Made by a program: the position numbers and the translations under genes
Part shown: positions 9,223 to 17,901 of the stretch, piece after piece
How the letters are laid out: each line of letters starts with the position of its first letter
Position numbering within the stretch: position 1 is the stretch's first letter
NCBI RefSeq assembly: GCF_050749815.1
Contig: NZ_CP192735.1
Location: 3,906,001-3,970,000 of the forward strand
Source of the DNA: Dyella_A sp050749815
GTDB taxonomy: Bacteria > Pseudomonadota > Gammaproteobacteria > Xanthomonadales > Rhodanobacteraceae
DNA: 64,000 nt
Direction of reading: 5' to 3'
Notes under the pieces: generated by a model
What the model saw: only the letters and a program-made list of their open reading frames with translations
Database searches by the model: none
What the model was told of the DNA's origin: nothing

Positions 9223-10578
9223 ATGAAGTGCTTCAAAGCCTACGACATCCGTGGGCGTCTCCCGGACGAACTGAATGGCGACATCGCTTATCGCATCGGC
9301 CGTGCTTTCGCCGAAACGGTCGGGCAGGGCGCCGTGGTGGTTGGTTATGACGTTCGCCTCGACAGCCCGACACTGGCCGAGGCACTCGGCCGAGGGTTGA
9401 CCGAGGGCGGCTGTGACGTCATCGACATCGGGCTGTGCGGCACCGAAGAGGTGTACTTCCAGACGTCCCATCGTGGCGTGGCCGGCGGCATCATGGTGAC
9501 CGCCAGCCACAACCCGATCGACTACAACGGCATGAAGCTGGTGCGCGAAGATGCGCGCCCGATCAGCGGGGACACCGGCCTACGCGAGATCGAGCGCAAG
9601 GTGGAGGCCAATGCATTCGAAGCTCCGGCGTTGCCGGAGGGAGCAGTGACGCGCGACCACGACAAGTCTGCCTACATCAACCATCTGCTGGGCTATATCG
9701 ACATCGCCCAGCTGCAACCGCTGAAGATTGTGGTCAATGCCGGCAATGGCGGGGCCGGGGCAGTGATCGATCTGCTGGCGGCGCACCTGCCGTTCGATTT
9801 CGTGCGTATCCATCATGTTCCTGATGGCACGTTTCCGAACGGCATCCCCAACCCGTTGCTTCCCGAGAACCGCCAAGCGACCGCGCAGGCGGTGATCGAG
9901 CACGGTGCGGACTTGGGTATTGCCTGGGACGGGGACTTCGACCGCTGCTTCCTGTTCGATGCAGCAGGCCGTTTCATCGAGGGCTATTACATCGTGGGCC
10001 TGCTCGCGGCCCAGCTGCTGGAAAAGCATCGGGGGGCGAAGATTATTCACGATCCGCGCCTGACCTGGAACACCGTCGACATGGTGCAGGCCGCCGGTGG
10101 CGTAGCGATCGAGAGCAAGACCGGCCATGCCTTCATCAAGGAGCGCATGCGTAGCGAAGACGCGGTCTACGGCGGCGAGATGAGCGCGCACCACTATTTC
10201 CGCGATTTCGCCTATTGCGATTCTGGCATGATCCCGTGGCTGCTGGTGGCCGAGCGCATGTGCCGCACCAGGCAGTCGCTGGCGCAAATGCTGGACGAGC
10301 GCATGCGTGCGTTCCCGTGCAGCGGCGAGATCAATTTTCGCGTGAGTGACGCGGCGGCCACGGTGAAACGCGTCTTGGCGTTCTATGCCGACCAGCAGCC
10401 GACGCTGGAGCGCATCGACGGTGTCAGCGCCTCGTTCGGCAACTGGCGTTTCAACCTGCGCTCCTCCAACACCGAGCCCCTGCTGCGGCTCAACGTGGAA
10501 GCCCGGGGCGACGAAGCGCTGATGCGGGCGAAAACTGCCGAGCTGGAGGCGCTGATCGTCGAACCGGCCAATCGCTGA
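9223..10578 (+). CDS. xanA: Phosphoglucomutase/phosphomannomutase (XanA type)
   Basis: Alpha-D-phosphohexomutase interconverting glucose-6-P/glucose-1-P and mannose-6-P/mannose-1-P, feeding dTDP-rhamnose and GDP-mannose/heptose synthesis. It begins MKCFKAYDIRGRLPDELNG; the phosphoserine loop is TASHNPIDYNGMK (about 100), the metal loop DGDFDR (about 240), the sugar-binding loop GGEMSAHHYF (about 325), and the phosphate-binding RSSNTEPLLR near the C-terminus. At 451 aa it matches XanA of Xanthomonas, recalled as bifunctional. The long in-frame extension upstream is an out-of-frame shadow of dedA; ATG 9223 follows GAAGGA. Confidence 0.92.
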   Translation: MKCFKAYDIRGRLPDELNGDIAYRIGRAFAETVGQGAVVVGYDVRLDSPTLAEALGRGLTEGGCDVIDIGLCGTEEVYFQTSHRGVAGGIMVTASHNPIDYNGMKLVREDARPISGDTGLREIERKVEANAFEAPALPEGAVTRDHDKSAYINHLLGYIDIAQLQPLKIVVNAGNGGAGAVIDLLAAHLPFDFVRIHHVPDGTFPNGIPNPLLPENRQATAQAVIEHGADLGIAWDGDFDRCFLFDAAGRFIEGYYIVGLLAAQLLEKHRGAKIIHDPRLTWNTVDMVQAAGGVAIESKTGHAFIKERMRSEDAVYGGEMSAHHYFRDFAYCDSGMIPWLLVAERMCRTRQSLAQMLDERMRAFPCSGEINFRVSDAAATVKRVLAFYADQQPTLERIDGVSASFGNWRFNLRSSNTEPLLRLNVEARGDEALMRAKTAELEALIVEPANR

Positions 10579-10600
10579 GATCATCAGCCTTGATGCGGCT

Positions 10601-10680
10601 GTAGGAGCCTGCTTGCAGGCGATGCTCTGGCTCCTAAGGCACATTGAGGCGAAAAGCATCGCCTGCGAGCAGGCTCCTAC
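10601..10680. repeat. Inverted REP pair between convergent xanA and xanB
   Basis: Two 26-bp arms, 10601-10626 (beginning GTAGGAGCCTGCTTGCAGGC) and 10655-10680 (ending GAGCAGGCTCCTAC), are inverted copies with one mismatch around a 28-base centre. Each arm is itself a small palindrome. The pair can fold as one long cruciform and probably ends both converging transcripts. Confidence 0.8.
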
Positions 10681-10723
10681 GACAGCAGGTTGCAGTCACT
10701 GCGCTTATTGGTAGCGCTGACTC

Positions 10724-12136
10724 TCAGGCGCGTCCGTAGACGTCGTCGAAGCGGACGATGTCGTCTTCGCCCAGGTAGCTGCCGGACTGCACCTCGATCA
10801 GCTCCAGCGGCACCTTGCCCGGATTGCGCAGGCGATGGGTGCTGCCCAGCGGAATGTAGGTGCTCTGGTTCTCGCCGAGAAGGAACACCTTCTGGTCGCA
10901 GGTCACCTCCGCGGTGCCGGAGACCACGATCCAGTGCTCGGCGCGGTGGTGGTGTTTTTGCAGGCTCAGGCTCGCGCCCGGTTTGACCACGATGCGCTTC
11001 ACCTGGAAGCGCTCGCCGGCCTCCAGCGAGTCATAGCTGCCCCACGGGCGCTGTACCACACGGTGCAGCGAATGCTCGCTGCGGCCGGAGGACTTGAGCT
11101 GGTCGACGATCTTCTTCACGTCCTGCGCGGCATCGCGGTGAGCCACCAGGGTGGCATCCGGCGTGGTCACCACGATGAGATTGTCCACGCCCACGGCGGC
11201 GATCAAGTGCCGCTCATGCGAGCGCAGCAGGCTGTTGTGCGTGTTCACCGTAAGTGTGTCGCCTTCGCGCAGGTTGCCGTCGGCGTCACGCTCGCCAGCC
11301 ATCCACAGTGCCGACCATGAGCCAATGTCGCTCCATCTGCAGCTCACCGGCAGCACTGCGGCGCGCTGGGTCTTCTCCATCACGGCGTAGTCGATCGAGT
11401 TGTCAGGCACTGCCGCGAACAGCCCGCCATCGATGCGCACGAAGTCCAGATCAGCCCTGGCCGAGGCGTACGCCACGCGCACCGCCGCCAGCATCTGCGG
11501 CGCGTGTTTGCCCAGCTCCTCCAGATAGCGCGCCGCCTTGAACAGGAACATGCCCGAGTTCCAGTCGTAGCCGCCATCGGCCACATAACCCTCGGCGGTG
11601 GCGGCATCGGGCTTCTCCACGAAGCGCTCGACGCGGAAGCCACCTTCCGGCAAGGCCTCGGCCCGGCGGATGTAGCCGAAGCCGGTTTCCGGACGGTCTG
11701 GCCGAATGCCGAAAGTGACCAGCCAGCCGGCTTGCGCCAAGGGGAGCGCGCGGGTCACGGCATCCACGAACTGCTCGCCGTCGCCGATCAGGTGGTCTGC
11801 CGGCAAGACGAGCAGCATCGCTTCCGCATCGCGCGCCAGTGCATGCATGGCACCCAGCGCGATAGCCGGCGCGGTGTTGCGCGCGCAGGGCTCAAGCAGG
11901 ATCGCCGCTCCATTTACCCCGCTCTGCAGCAGCTGTTCGGCGGCCAGGAAGCGGTGGTCTTCACTGGCCACCACGATCGGCGCCTGCACTGCAGGAAGGT
12001 GCTGCGTGCGTGCCACCGTCTGTTGGAAGAGCGTCTCGCGGCCGGCCAGAGCGAGGAATTGCTTGGGGAGGTTACGTCGCGATACCGGCCACAGGCGCGT
12101 ACCGCTGCCGCCGCTGAGGATGAGGGGGATCAACAT
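10724..12136 (-). CDS. xanB: Bifunctional mannose-1-P guanylyltransferase / mannose-6-P isomerase
   Basis: Makes GDP-mannose (N-terminal nucleotidyltransferase) and isomerises fructose-6-P to mannose-6-P (C-terminal cupin). N-terminal signature LILSGGSGTRLWPVSR with KQF downstream, the FVEKP motif near 165, then the C-terminal PMI-II cupin with RPWGSYD, QKHHHRAEHWIVVSGTAEVT and STYIPLGSTHRLRNPG. Length 470 aa. I start at ATG 12136, nine bases after AGGA; an in-frame GTG at 12145 directly follows the AGGA and is less likely. Last gene of the rmlBACD-xanB operon; the 95-bp gap after rmlD holds a 7-bp hairpin that could attenuate it. Confidence 0.94.
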   Translation of the reverse strand: MLIPLILSGGSGTRLWPVSRRNLPKQFLALAGRETLFQQTVARTQHLPAVQAPIVVASEDHRFLAAEQLLQSGVNGAAILLEPCARNTAPAIALGAMHALARDAEAMLLVLPADHLIGDGEQFVDAVTRALPLAQAGWLVTFGIRPDRPETGFGYIRRAEALPEGGFRVERFVEKPDAATAEGYVADGGYDWNSGMFLFKAARYLEELGKHAPQMLAAVRVAYASARADLDFVRIDGGLFAAVPDNSIDYAVMEKTQRAAVLPVSCRWSDIGSWSALWMAGERDADGNLREGDTLTVNTHNSLLRSHERHLIAAVGVDNLIVVTTPDATLVAHRDAAQDVKKIVDQLKSSGRSEHSLHRVVQRPWGSYDSLEAGERFQVKRIVVKPGASLSLQKHHHRAEHWIVVSGTAEVTCDQKVFLLGENQSTYIPLGSTHRLRNPGKVPLELIEVQSGSYLGEDDIVRFDDVYGRA

Positions 12137-12231
12137 GGGGTCCACTTCCTGAAGGCGCTATCGCCAGGTCCGGCCATAGAAGGGCCGGATTGTCCCGCAG
12201 CCCGCGCGGGGGCGCTACACCGGTCGCCCGC

Positions 12232-13161
12232 TCAATCCGCGCGCAAGGCGTCGATCACTGCTGGCAACGCCGCTCGCCAAGCCGGCGGGGTATAGCCGAA
12301 ATGCTGGGCCATGCCCTCGTTGGCCAGCACCGACCAGGCGGGCCGCCGCGCCGGCGTGGGGAACTGCTCGGTGCCGATGGGGTTCACCCTTGGTGCCCGC
12401 GCAAGCAGACTGGCCGCGACAGCGTCATCGAAGATCGCTTCGGCAAACCCATGCCAGCTCGTGTGGCCGGAAGCCACCAGGTGATGAACACCCTCCATCC
12501 GCGCACGGGCACGCGCATCGGCCGGTAGCCAAGTGTCCAGCGCGGCGAGTGTTCCGGCGACGATGATGTCGGTACTGGTCGGGGCGCCGACCTGGTCGGC
12601 CACCACGTTCAACGTGTCGCGCTCTGCAGCGAGCCGCAACATCGTGCGCAGGAAGTTGTGGCCATACGGCGCATAGACCCAGGCCGTGCGGAAGATCAGA
12701 TGCGGCGCGCCACTCTCGCGCAGCGCGATTTCCCCGGCCAACTTGCTGCGGCCGTAGGCGCCCAGCGGGGCGGTTGGCGCATCGACGGGATAGGGCGCGG
12801 TAGCGGAGCCATCGAACACGTAGTCGGTGGAGTAGTGCACCACCAGCGCGCCATGTGCCGCCGCCCAGCGGCCGAGCACGCCGACCGCCTCGCCGTTAAT
12901 CCGGCCGGCGAGCGATTCCTCCTGTTCGGCGCGGTCGACGGCCGTGTAGGCCGCCGTGTTGATGATCACGTCCGGCCGGACACGGTCGAGCAGGGCAGGC
13001 AGGGACTCTGGCGCCGCAAGATCCGCCGTCTCCGCCGAGCGGCCATCGAAAAGGCAGCCGTCGCGCGTAGCGACCACTAGCTCGCCACGTGCCGCCAGTC
13101 CGCCCTGTGCGACGAAGCTGCGGCCCAGTTGGCCGTTGCCACCGAGCAGCAGGAACCTCAT
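12232..13161 (-). CDS. rmlD: dTDP-4-dehydrorhamnose reductase
   Basis: Final, NADPH-dependent step to dTDP-L-rhamnose. SDR fold: MRFLLLGGNGQLGRSF (cofactor-binding GxxGxxG), INTAAYTAVDRAE, the catalytic HYSTDYVFDG segment with YGRSK (Tyr/Lys pair), and FRTAWVYAPYGHNFLRTML. Length 309 aa. ATG 13161 overlaps the rmlC stop (ATGA). The much longer open frame upstream of this ATG is the shadow of rmlC. No functional oddity seen. Confidence 0.95.
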   Translation of the reverse strand: MRFLLLGGNGQLGRSFVAQGGLAARGELVVATRDGCLFDGRSAETADLAAPESLPALLDRVRPDVIINTAAYTAVDRAEQEESLAGRINGEAVGVLGRWAAAHGALVVHYSTDYVFDGSATAPYPVDAPTAPLGAYGRSKLAGEIALRESGAPHLIFRTAWVYAPYGHNFLRTMLRLAAERDTLNVVADQVGAPTSTDIIVAGTLAALDTWLPADARARARMEGVHHLVASGHTSWHGFAEAIFDDAVAASLLARAPRVNPIGTEQFPTPARRPAWSVLANEGMAQHFGYTPPAWRAALPAVIDALRAD

Positions 13162-13715
13162 GCGGTGTAGTCCGGCAGGCGATCGGCGGGGACGTCGGCA
13201 AGCAGCGGCGTCTTGCTGTCCTTGTCGGACAACAGCGGCTCGCCGATCGGCCAGTCTATGCCCAGCGCGGGATCGTTCCAGCGGATGCCGGCGTCGGCCT
13301 TGGCGTCGTAGAGGGCCGTGCACTGGTAAGCGAAGGTGGCGTGCTCCGACACCACGCAAAACCCATGGGCGAACCCTTCGGGAATCCAGAAGTGGCGATG
13401 ATTTTCGGCGGTGAGCATCACGCCAGTCCACTGGCCGAAGGTGGGCGAGCCGCGGCGGATGTCCACGGCTACGTCGTACACCTCGCCCTCCAGCACGCTG
13501 ACCAGTTTGCCCTGCGGATTCGGCCACTGGTAATGCAGGCCGCGCAGCACGCCGCGCGCCGAGCGCGAGACGTTGGACTGCACGAAGCGGCGATCGATGC
13601 CCGCCTCACGGTACTTCGCTTCGTTGTAGCTCTCGTAGAAAAAGCCACGGGCATCGCCGAACACCTGCGGTTCGATCACTACCGCGCCGGGGAGGCGCGT
13701 CTTGACCACTTTCAT
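13158..13715 (-). CDS. rmlC: dTDP-4-dehydrorhamnose 3,5-epimerase
   Basis: Double epimerisation of dTDP-4-keto-6-deoxyglucose at C3 and C5. Cupin barrel with FGDARGFFYESYNEAKY (about 20-36), VQSNVSRSARGVLRGLHYQ containing the catalytic His, GEVYDVAVDIRRGSPTFG, and IPEGFAHGFCVVSE; a Tyr in ALYDAKADAGIRWND is in the expected place. Length 185 aa is standard. Translationally coupled on both sides: starts four bases inside rmlA and its stop overlaps rmlD's ATG. Confidence 0.96.
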   Translation of the reverse strand: MKVVKTRLPGAVVIEPQVFGDARGFFYESYNEAKYREAGIDRRFVQSNVSRSARGVLRGLHYQWPNPQGKLVSVLEGEVYDVAVDIRRGSPTFGQWTGVMLTAENHRHFWIPEGFAHGFCVVSEHATFAYQCTALYDAKADAGIRWNDPALGIDWPIGEPLLSDKDSKTPLLADVPADRLPDYTA

Positions 13716-14602
13716 CGGGCGTGACCTTCCTCGACCAGCTTGCGCAGGTACTGCCCGTAACCTGTTTTTGCCAGCGGCTCGGCAAGCTTCAGCAGCTGCG
13801 CGTCATCGATCCAGCCGTGCAGATGAGCGATCTCTTCCGGACAGCAGACCTTGAGCCCCTGGCGGTTCTCGATGGTCTCGATGTAGTTACCCGCTTCCAT
13901 CAGCGACTCGTGCGTGCCCGTGTCGAGCCAGGCGAAGCCGCGGCCGAGCTGCTCTAGATGCAGCGAACCATCTTCGAGGTAGCAGCGGTTGAGGTCGGTG
14001 ATCTCCAGTTCGCCGCGCGGCGATGGCTTCAGCGAGGCGGCGTAATCGCACACGCGGGCGTCGTAGAAATACAGCCCAGTGACCGCGTAGGGTGATTTCG
14101 GCTTGGCCGGCTTCTCCTCCAGGCCAACCACCCTTCCGGCCGCGTCGAACTCGGCCACGCCGTAGCGCTCCGGATCCTTCACCCAATAGCCGAATACGGT
14201 CGCGCCGTGTTCAAGTGCATTGGCACGACGCAGGCTCTCGGTGAGGCCGTGGCCGTAGAAAATGTTGTCGCCCAGCACCAGGCAACTCGGGTCACCGCCG
14301 ATGAAGTCGCGACCGATCAGGAAGGCCTGGGCCAACCCGTCTGGCGAGGGCTGCACGGCATACTGCAGGTTCATGCCCCACTGCGAGCCGTCGCCCAGCA
14401 AGCGCTGGAACAGCGCCTGTTCGTGCGGCGTGTTGATGATCAGCACGTCGCGGATGCCGGCCAGCATCAGGGTGGCCAGCGGGTAGTAGATCATCGGCTT
14501 GTCGTACACCGGCAGCAGCTGCTTGCTCACCGCCTGGGTGATCGGATACAGCCGGGTGCCCGAGCCACCAGCGAGGATGATGCCCTTGCGCTTGGTGCTC
14601 AT
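13712..14602 (-). CDS. rmlA: Glucose-1-phosphate thymidylyltransferase
   Basis: Forms dTDP-glucose from glucose-1-P and dTTP; usually feedback-inhibited by dTDP-rhamnose. It shows GIILAGGSGTRLYPITQAVS, KQLLPVYDKPMIYYPL, LVLGDNIFYGHG, VVGLEEKPAKPKS and FAWLDTGTHESLMEA. Length 296 aa. It overlaps rmlB by four bases and rmlC by four bases, completing a coupled rmlBACD order. Confidence 0.97.
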   Translation of the reverse strand: MSTKRKGIILAGGSGTRLYPITQAVSKQLLPVYDKPMIYYPLATLMLAGIRDVLIINTPHEQALFQRLLGDGSQWGMNLQYAVQPSPDGLAQAFLIGRDFIGGDPSCLVLGDNIFYGHGLTESLRRANALEHGATVFGYWVKDPERYGVAEFDAAGRVVGLEEKPAKPKSPYAVTGLYFYDARVCDYAASLKPSPRGELEITDLNRCYLEDGSLHLEQLGRGFAWLDTGTHESLMEAGNYIETIENRQGLKVCCPEEIAHLHGWIDDAQLLKLAEPLAKTGYGQYLRKLVEEGHAR

Positions 14603-15648
14603 GAGCCCAACCGCTCCATGCGGTAGCTGCCATCCAGCACGCGTTGTACCCAGGGCTGATGGTCGAGGTACCAGTCCACGGTCTGCGCAATGCCGCTCTC
14701 GAAGGTTTGCGAGGGCTTCCAGCCCAGCTCGCGTTCGAGCTTGCTGGCATCGATGGCGTAGCGCCGGTCGTGGCCCGGGCGGTCCTTGACGTAAGTGATG
14801 AGCGACTCGCGCTTGCGCCCGTCCGCCAACGGGCGGCGTTCGTCGAGCAGCGCGCAGATCGTCTTCACTACGGTGATGTTGGTGCGCTCGGCGTTGCCAC
14901 CGACGTTGTAGGTTTCGCCCACCTGCCCGGCATCGAGCACGCGGCGAATCGCGCCGCAGTGGTCCCCCACGAACAGCCAGTCACGAATGTTCATGCCGTC
15001 GCCGTACACCGGCAGCGACTCCCCGGCGAGCGCCTTCTGGATCACCAGCGGAATCAGCTTCTCGGGAAACTGGTACGGCCCGTAGTTGTTCGAGCAGTTG
15101 GTGGTGAGTACCGGCAGGCCGTAGGTGTGGTGGAACGCACGCACCAGGTGGTCGGAGGCCGCCTTGGAGGCCGAATAGGGCGAGTTCGGCGCGTAAGGCG
15201 TGGTCTCGGTGAACTTGCCATCGGTACCGAGCGAGCCGTAGACCTCGTCGGTCGACACATGCAGGAAGCGGAAGTCATTGCGCACCTCGCCTTCCAGCGA
15301 GCGCCAGTAGTCGCGCGCGCATTCCAGCAGCCCCAGCGTGCCGACCACGTTGGTCTCCACGAAGGCGGCGGGGCCGTCGATCGAGCGGTCGACGTGTGAC
15401 TCGGCTGCGAAGTTCACGATCGCCTCGGGCCGATGCTCGGCCAGCAGGCGGGAAATCAGGGTGCGGTCGCCGATATCGCCCTGGATGAATGTATGGGCCG
15501 GGTTGCCGTGCAGGGAAGCCAGGGTGTCGAGGTTTCCCGCGTAGGTAAGCTTGTCCAGGTTCACCACGCGAAGGCCGTCGGCAATCGCCTGCAGCACGAA
15601 ATTGGCACCAATGAAGCCCGCGCCACCCGTGACTAGAAGAGTTTTCAT
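14599..15648 (-). CDS. rmlB: dTDP-glucose 4,6-dehydratase
   Basis: Converts dTDP-glucose to dTDP-4-keto-6-deoxyglucose. Extended SDR: TGGAGFIGANFV (NAD site), NFAAESHVDRSIDGP, the catalytic STDEVYGSL and YSASKAASDHLVRAFHHTYG, NCSNNYGPYQFPEKLIPL, and NVGGNAERTNI. Length 349 aa. First gene of the rmlBACD-xanB operon; the 148-bp gap to the divergent metB gene must hold both promoters. Its keto-sugar product is also the likely substrate of the DegT aminotransferase at 33474, linking this operon with the island's amino-sugar cassette (inference). Confidence 0.97.
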   Translation of the reverse strand: MKTLLVTGGAGFIGANFVLQAIADGLRVVNLDKLTYAGNLDTLASLHGNPAHTFIQGDIGDRTLISRLLAEHRPEAIVNFAAESHVDRSIDGPAAFVETNVVGTLGLLECARDYWRSLEGEVRNDFRFLHVSTDEVYGSLGTDGKFTETTPYAPNSPYSASKAASDHLVRAFHHTYGLPVLTTNCSNNYGPYQFPEKLIPLVIQKALAGESLPVYGDGMNIRDWLFVGDHCGAIRRVLDAGQVGETYNVGGNAERTNITVVKTICALLDERRPLADGRKRESLITYVKDRPGHDRRYAIDASKLERELGWKPSQTFESGIAQTVDWYLDHQPWVQRVLDGSYRMERLGS

Positions 15649-15752
15649 GAGGTCTCGAACTGCTCGTCCATGGGGGGCTTATTGTGGCATGGCCCGGCTG
15701 GCGCGACAGGGCGTCGCCATGGCCCGATTCATCAAAAACGGTCGTTGGCGGT

Positions 15753-15758
15753 TAATAT
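15753..15758 (+). promoter_or_regulatory. Possible -10 box for the metB-like gene
   Basis: TAATAT lies 38 bases before the ATG at 15797 in the rmlB/metB divergent gap. No convincing -35 hexamer at 16-18 bases; a TTCATC lies 19 bases upstream. No met-box-like palindrome is present. Confidence 0.3.
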
Positions 15759-15796
15759 GGCGGGTCATTTCTGCCCACCCGCCTTGATTCGAGCTC

Positions 15797-16960
15797 ATGA
15801 CCAAAGCAACCAAGCACACCCGGGGACTCGGTACGCGCGCGATTCACGCGGGACAACACCCCGACCCAGCCACCGGCGCCATCATGACGCCGATCTATGC
15901 GACCTCCACGTACGTGCAGGAGAGCCCGGGAAAGCACAAGGGCTACGAATACTCGCGCACGCAGAACCCCACCCGAATGGCCTACGAGCGCTGCGTGGCA
16001 GACCTGGAGGGCGGCGTGGCCGGTTTCGCGTTCGGCTCGGGGCTGGCAGCCGCGGCCACGGTGCTGGATCTGCTCGATTCCGGCAGCCATGTGATCGCGA
16101 TGGACGACCTTTACGGAGGTACCTACCGACTGTTCGAACGGGTGCGCCGACGGTCGGCCGGGCTGGATTTCAGCTTTATCGACCTCAACGACAGCAAGGC
16201 GCTGAAGGCCGCGCTCAAGCCCAACACGCGGATGATCTGGGCGGAAACGCCGACCAATCCAATGCTCAAGCTGGTCGACCTGGCCAAGGTCGCAGCTTTT
16301 GCCAAGAAGCACGGTCTGATCCTGGTGGTGGACAACACCTTTTGTTCGCCGATGCTGCAGCGCCCGCTGGAGTTTGGGGCGGACCTAGTGCTGCACTCCG
16401 CCACCAAGTACCTCAATGGCCATTCCGACATGGTTGGGGGCATCGTTGTTGCCGGCAGCAAGGAACTAGCAGAGCAGATGGGTTTCCTGCAGAACTCGGT
16501 CGGCGCCGTCGCGGGTCCGTTTGACGCGTTTCTGGCCATGCGCGGCCTGAAAACCTTGCACCTGCGCATGAAGGCCCATTGCGCCAGCGCGCTGGAACTC
16601 GCGCGCTGGCTGGAAAAGCACCCGGCGATCGAGCGCGTGATCTATCCGGGGCTGAAGAGCCATCCGCAACATGCGTTGGCCAAGCGCCAGATGGACGGCT
16701 TCGGCGGAATCATCAGCGTCGAGGTAAAGGGCGGTCTGAAAAAAGCTCGCCGCATGCTTGAGCGGTGCGAGCTATTCGCGCTGGCCGAGTCGCTGGGTGG
16801 CGTGGAGAGCCTCATTGAGCATCCAGCCATCATGACTCACGCCTCGGTGCCGGCAGCCAACCGCAAGCGGCTGGGCATAAGCGAGGGGCTGGTTCGACTG
16901 TCAGTCGGCGTCGAGGATCTGGCCGATCTTCGCGCGGAATTGAACTTCGCGCTGACTTGA
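15797..16960 (+). CDS. metB: Cystathionine gamma-lyase / gamma-synthase-type PLP enzyme
   Basis: Cys/Met-metabolism PLP enzyme (387 aa). It shows GLGTRAIHAGQHPDPATGAI, YEYSRTQNPTRMAYE (substrate/PLP phosphate), FGSGLAAAATVLDLL, the DNTF segment, and HSATKYLNGHSDMVGG with the PLP lysine. Family resemblance does not by itself separate cystathionine gamma-synthase from gamma-lyase; coexistence with a cystathionine beta-synthase at 5207 favours lyase in reverse transsulfuration. In Xanthomonas the homologue, usually called metB, forms one conserved border of the LPS locus (established), and it does so here. A 113-bp gap separates it from wzm. Confidence 0.88.
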   Translation: MTKATKHTRGLGTRAIHAGQHPDPATGAIMTPIYATSTYVQESPGKHKGYEYSRTQNPTRMAYERCVADLEGGVAGFAFGSGLAAAATVLDLLDSGSHVIAMDDLYGGTYRLFERVRRRSAGLDFSFIDLNDSKALKAALKPNTRMIWAETPTNPMLKLVDLAKVAAFAKKHGLILVVDNTFCSPMLQRPLEFGADLVLHSATKYLNGHSDMVGGIVVAGSKELAEQMGFLQNSVGAVAGPFDAFLAMRGLKTLHLRMKAHCASALELARWLEKHPAIERVIYPGLKSHPQHALAKRQMDGFGGIISVEVKGGLKKARRMLERCELFALAESLGGVESLIEHPAIMTHASVPAANRKRLGISEGLVRLSVGVEDLADLRAELNFALT

Positions 16961-17073
16961 AGGCTGCGATCGAACGGCCGACGGCTGAGCACGTGACATT
17001 CAATGCTCACGCTCGTTAGCCGACGGAAAAAGCTCACTGTCCGCCGACCGGATTCGGCAGGTATTCAATCAAG

Positions 17074-17901
17074 ATGAACTCAGCCTATCGTCTTCTAGAC
17101 CCGCTGTCGCCTTATCGCGCTCTGCGGCGTCACTTTGCGCTGGTGACGCAGATGGCGCGACGTGATGTCGCCGGCCGCTACCGCGGGTCTTTCATGGGAT
17201 TGTTCTGGTCTTTCTTCAATCCGCTTCTGATGCTCATGATCTACACGTTCGTTTTTGGCGTGATTTTCAAGTCGCGCTGGAACGCACAGGTTGCCGGGCA
17301 TTTCCAGTTTGCAGTCATCCTTTTCGCGGGACTGAACATCAACTCGATGTTCGCGGAGTGCGCCAATCGGGCGCCGACGCTTATTGTCGAGAACACCAAT
17401 TTCGTTAAAAAAGTGGTGTTTCCTCTGGAAATCCTGTCCTGGAGCGTGCTCGGCTCAGCACTGTTCCATTTGATGATCTCGACAACGGTGCTGCTCCTGA
17501 TTTCAATGCTTTCGAACGGTGGCACGATAGTCTGGACCGTCCTGCTTTTCCCCGTAGTCGTGGCCTGTTTCGTTCCGTTCGTAGCCGGCACGATCTGGTT
17601 GCTCGCTTCCTTGGGTGTGTTTCTGCGGGATTTGAAGCAAGCCATTGGCATCATCACGACCATGCTGATGTTCCTGGCGCCGATTATGTATCCGCGTGAG
17701 GTTATCCCACCGCAGTATAGGGATCTGCTCTATATCAACCCGCTGACTGTCATTGTCGAGGCTTCGCAGGACGTTCTGGTTTGGGGGCGCATACCCGAGT
17801 GGAACCATTTGGCAATCTATCTAGTAGTCGCCTGTTTATTCGCCTGGGGTGCATTTGCCTGGTTCGAGCGTACTAGGAAGGGGTTCGCCGATGTCCTCTG
17901 A
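17074..17901 (+). CDS. wzm: O-antigen/polysaccharide ABC transporter permease
   Basis: ABC-2 type inner-membrane permease of the Wzm family, 275 aa, exporting a completed undecaprenyl-linked polysaccharide. After a cytoplasmic amphipathic start with the conserved DVAGRYRGSFMGLFWSFFNP there are about six transmembrane segments (LLMLMIYTFVFGVIF; FAVILFAGLNINSMFAE; LISMLSNGGTIVWTVLLFPV; AGTIWLLASLGVFLRDLKQ; TTMLMFLAPIMYP; LAIYLVVACLFAWGAFAWF). It overlaps wzt by 11 bases, so permease and ATPase are coupled. No JUMPstart/ops element was found in the 113 bp upstream. First gene of an apparent eight-codon-tight operon running to gmhB. Confidence 0.93.
   Translation: MNSAYRLLDPLSPYRALRRHFALVTQMARRDVAGRYRGSFMGLFWSFFNPLLMLMIYTFVFGVIFKSRWNAQVAGHFQFAVILFAGLNINSMFAECANRAPTLIVENTNFVKKVVFPLEILSWSVLGSALFHLMISTTVLLLISMLSNGGTIVWTVLLFPVVVACFVPFVAGTIWLLASLGVFLRDLKQAIGIITTMLMFLAPIMYPREVIPPQYRDLLYINPLTVIVEASQDVLVWGRIPEWNHLAIYLVVACLFAWGAFAWFERTRKGFADVL

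Noticed and set aside
16961..17073. JUMPstart/ops element before wzm
   Set aside because: No GGCGGTAG-like ops sequence; only an imperfect hairpin formed by GGCTGAGC.../...CGTTAGCC.
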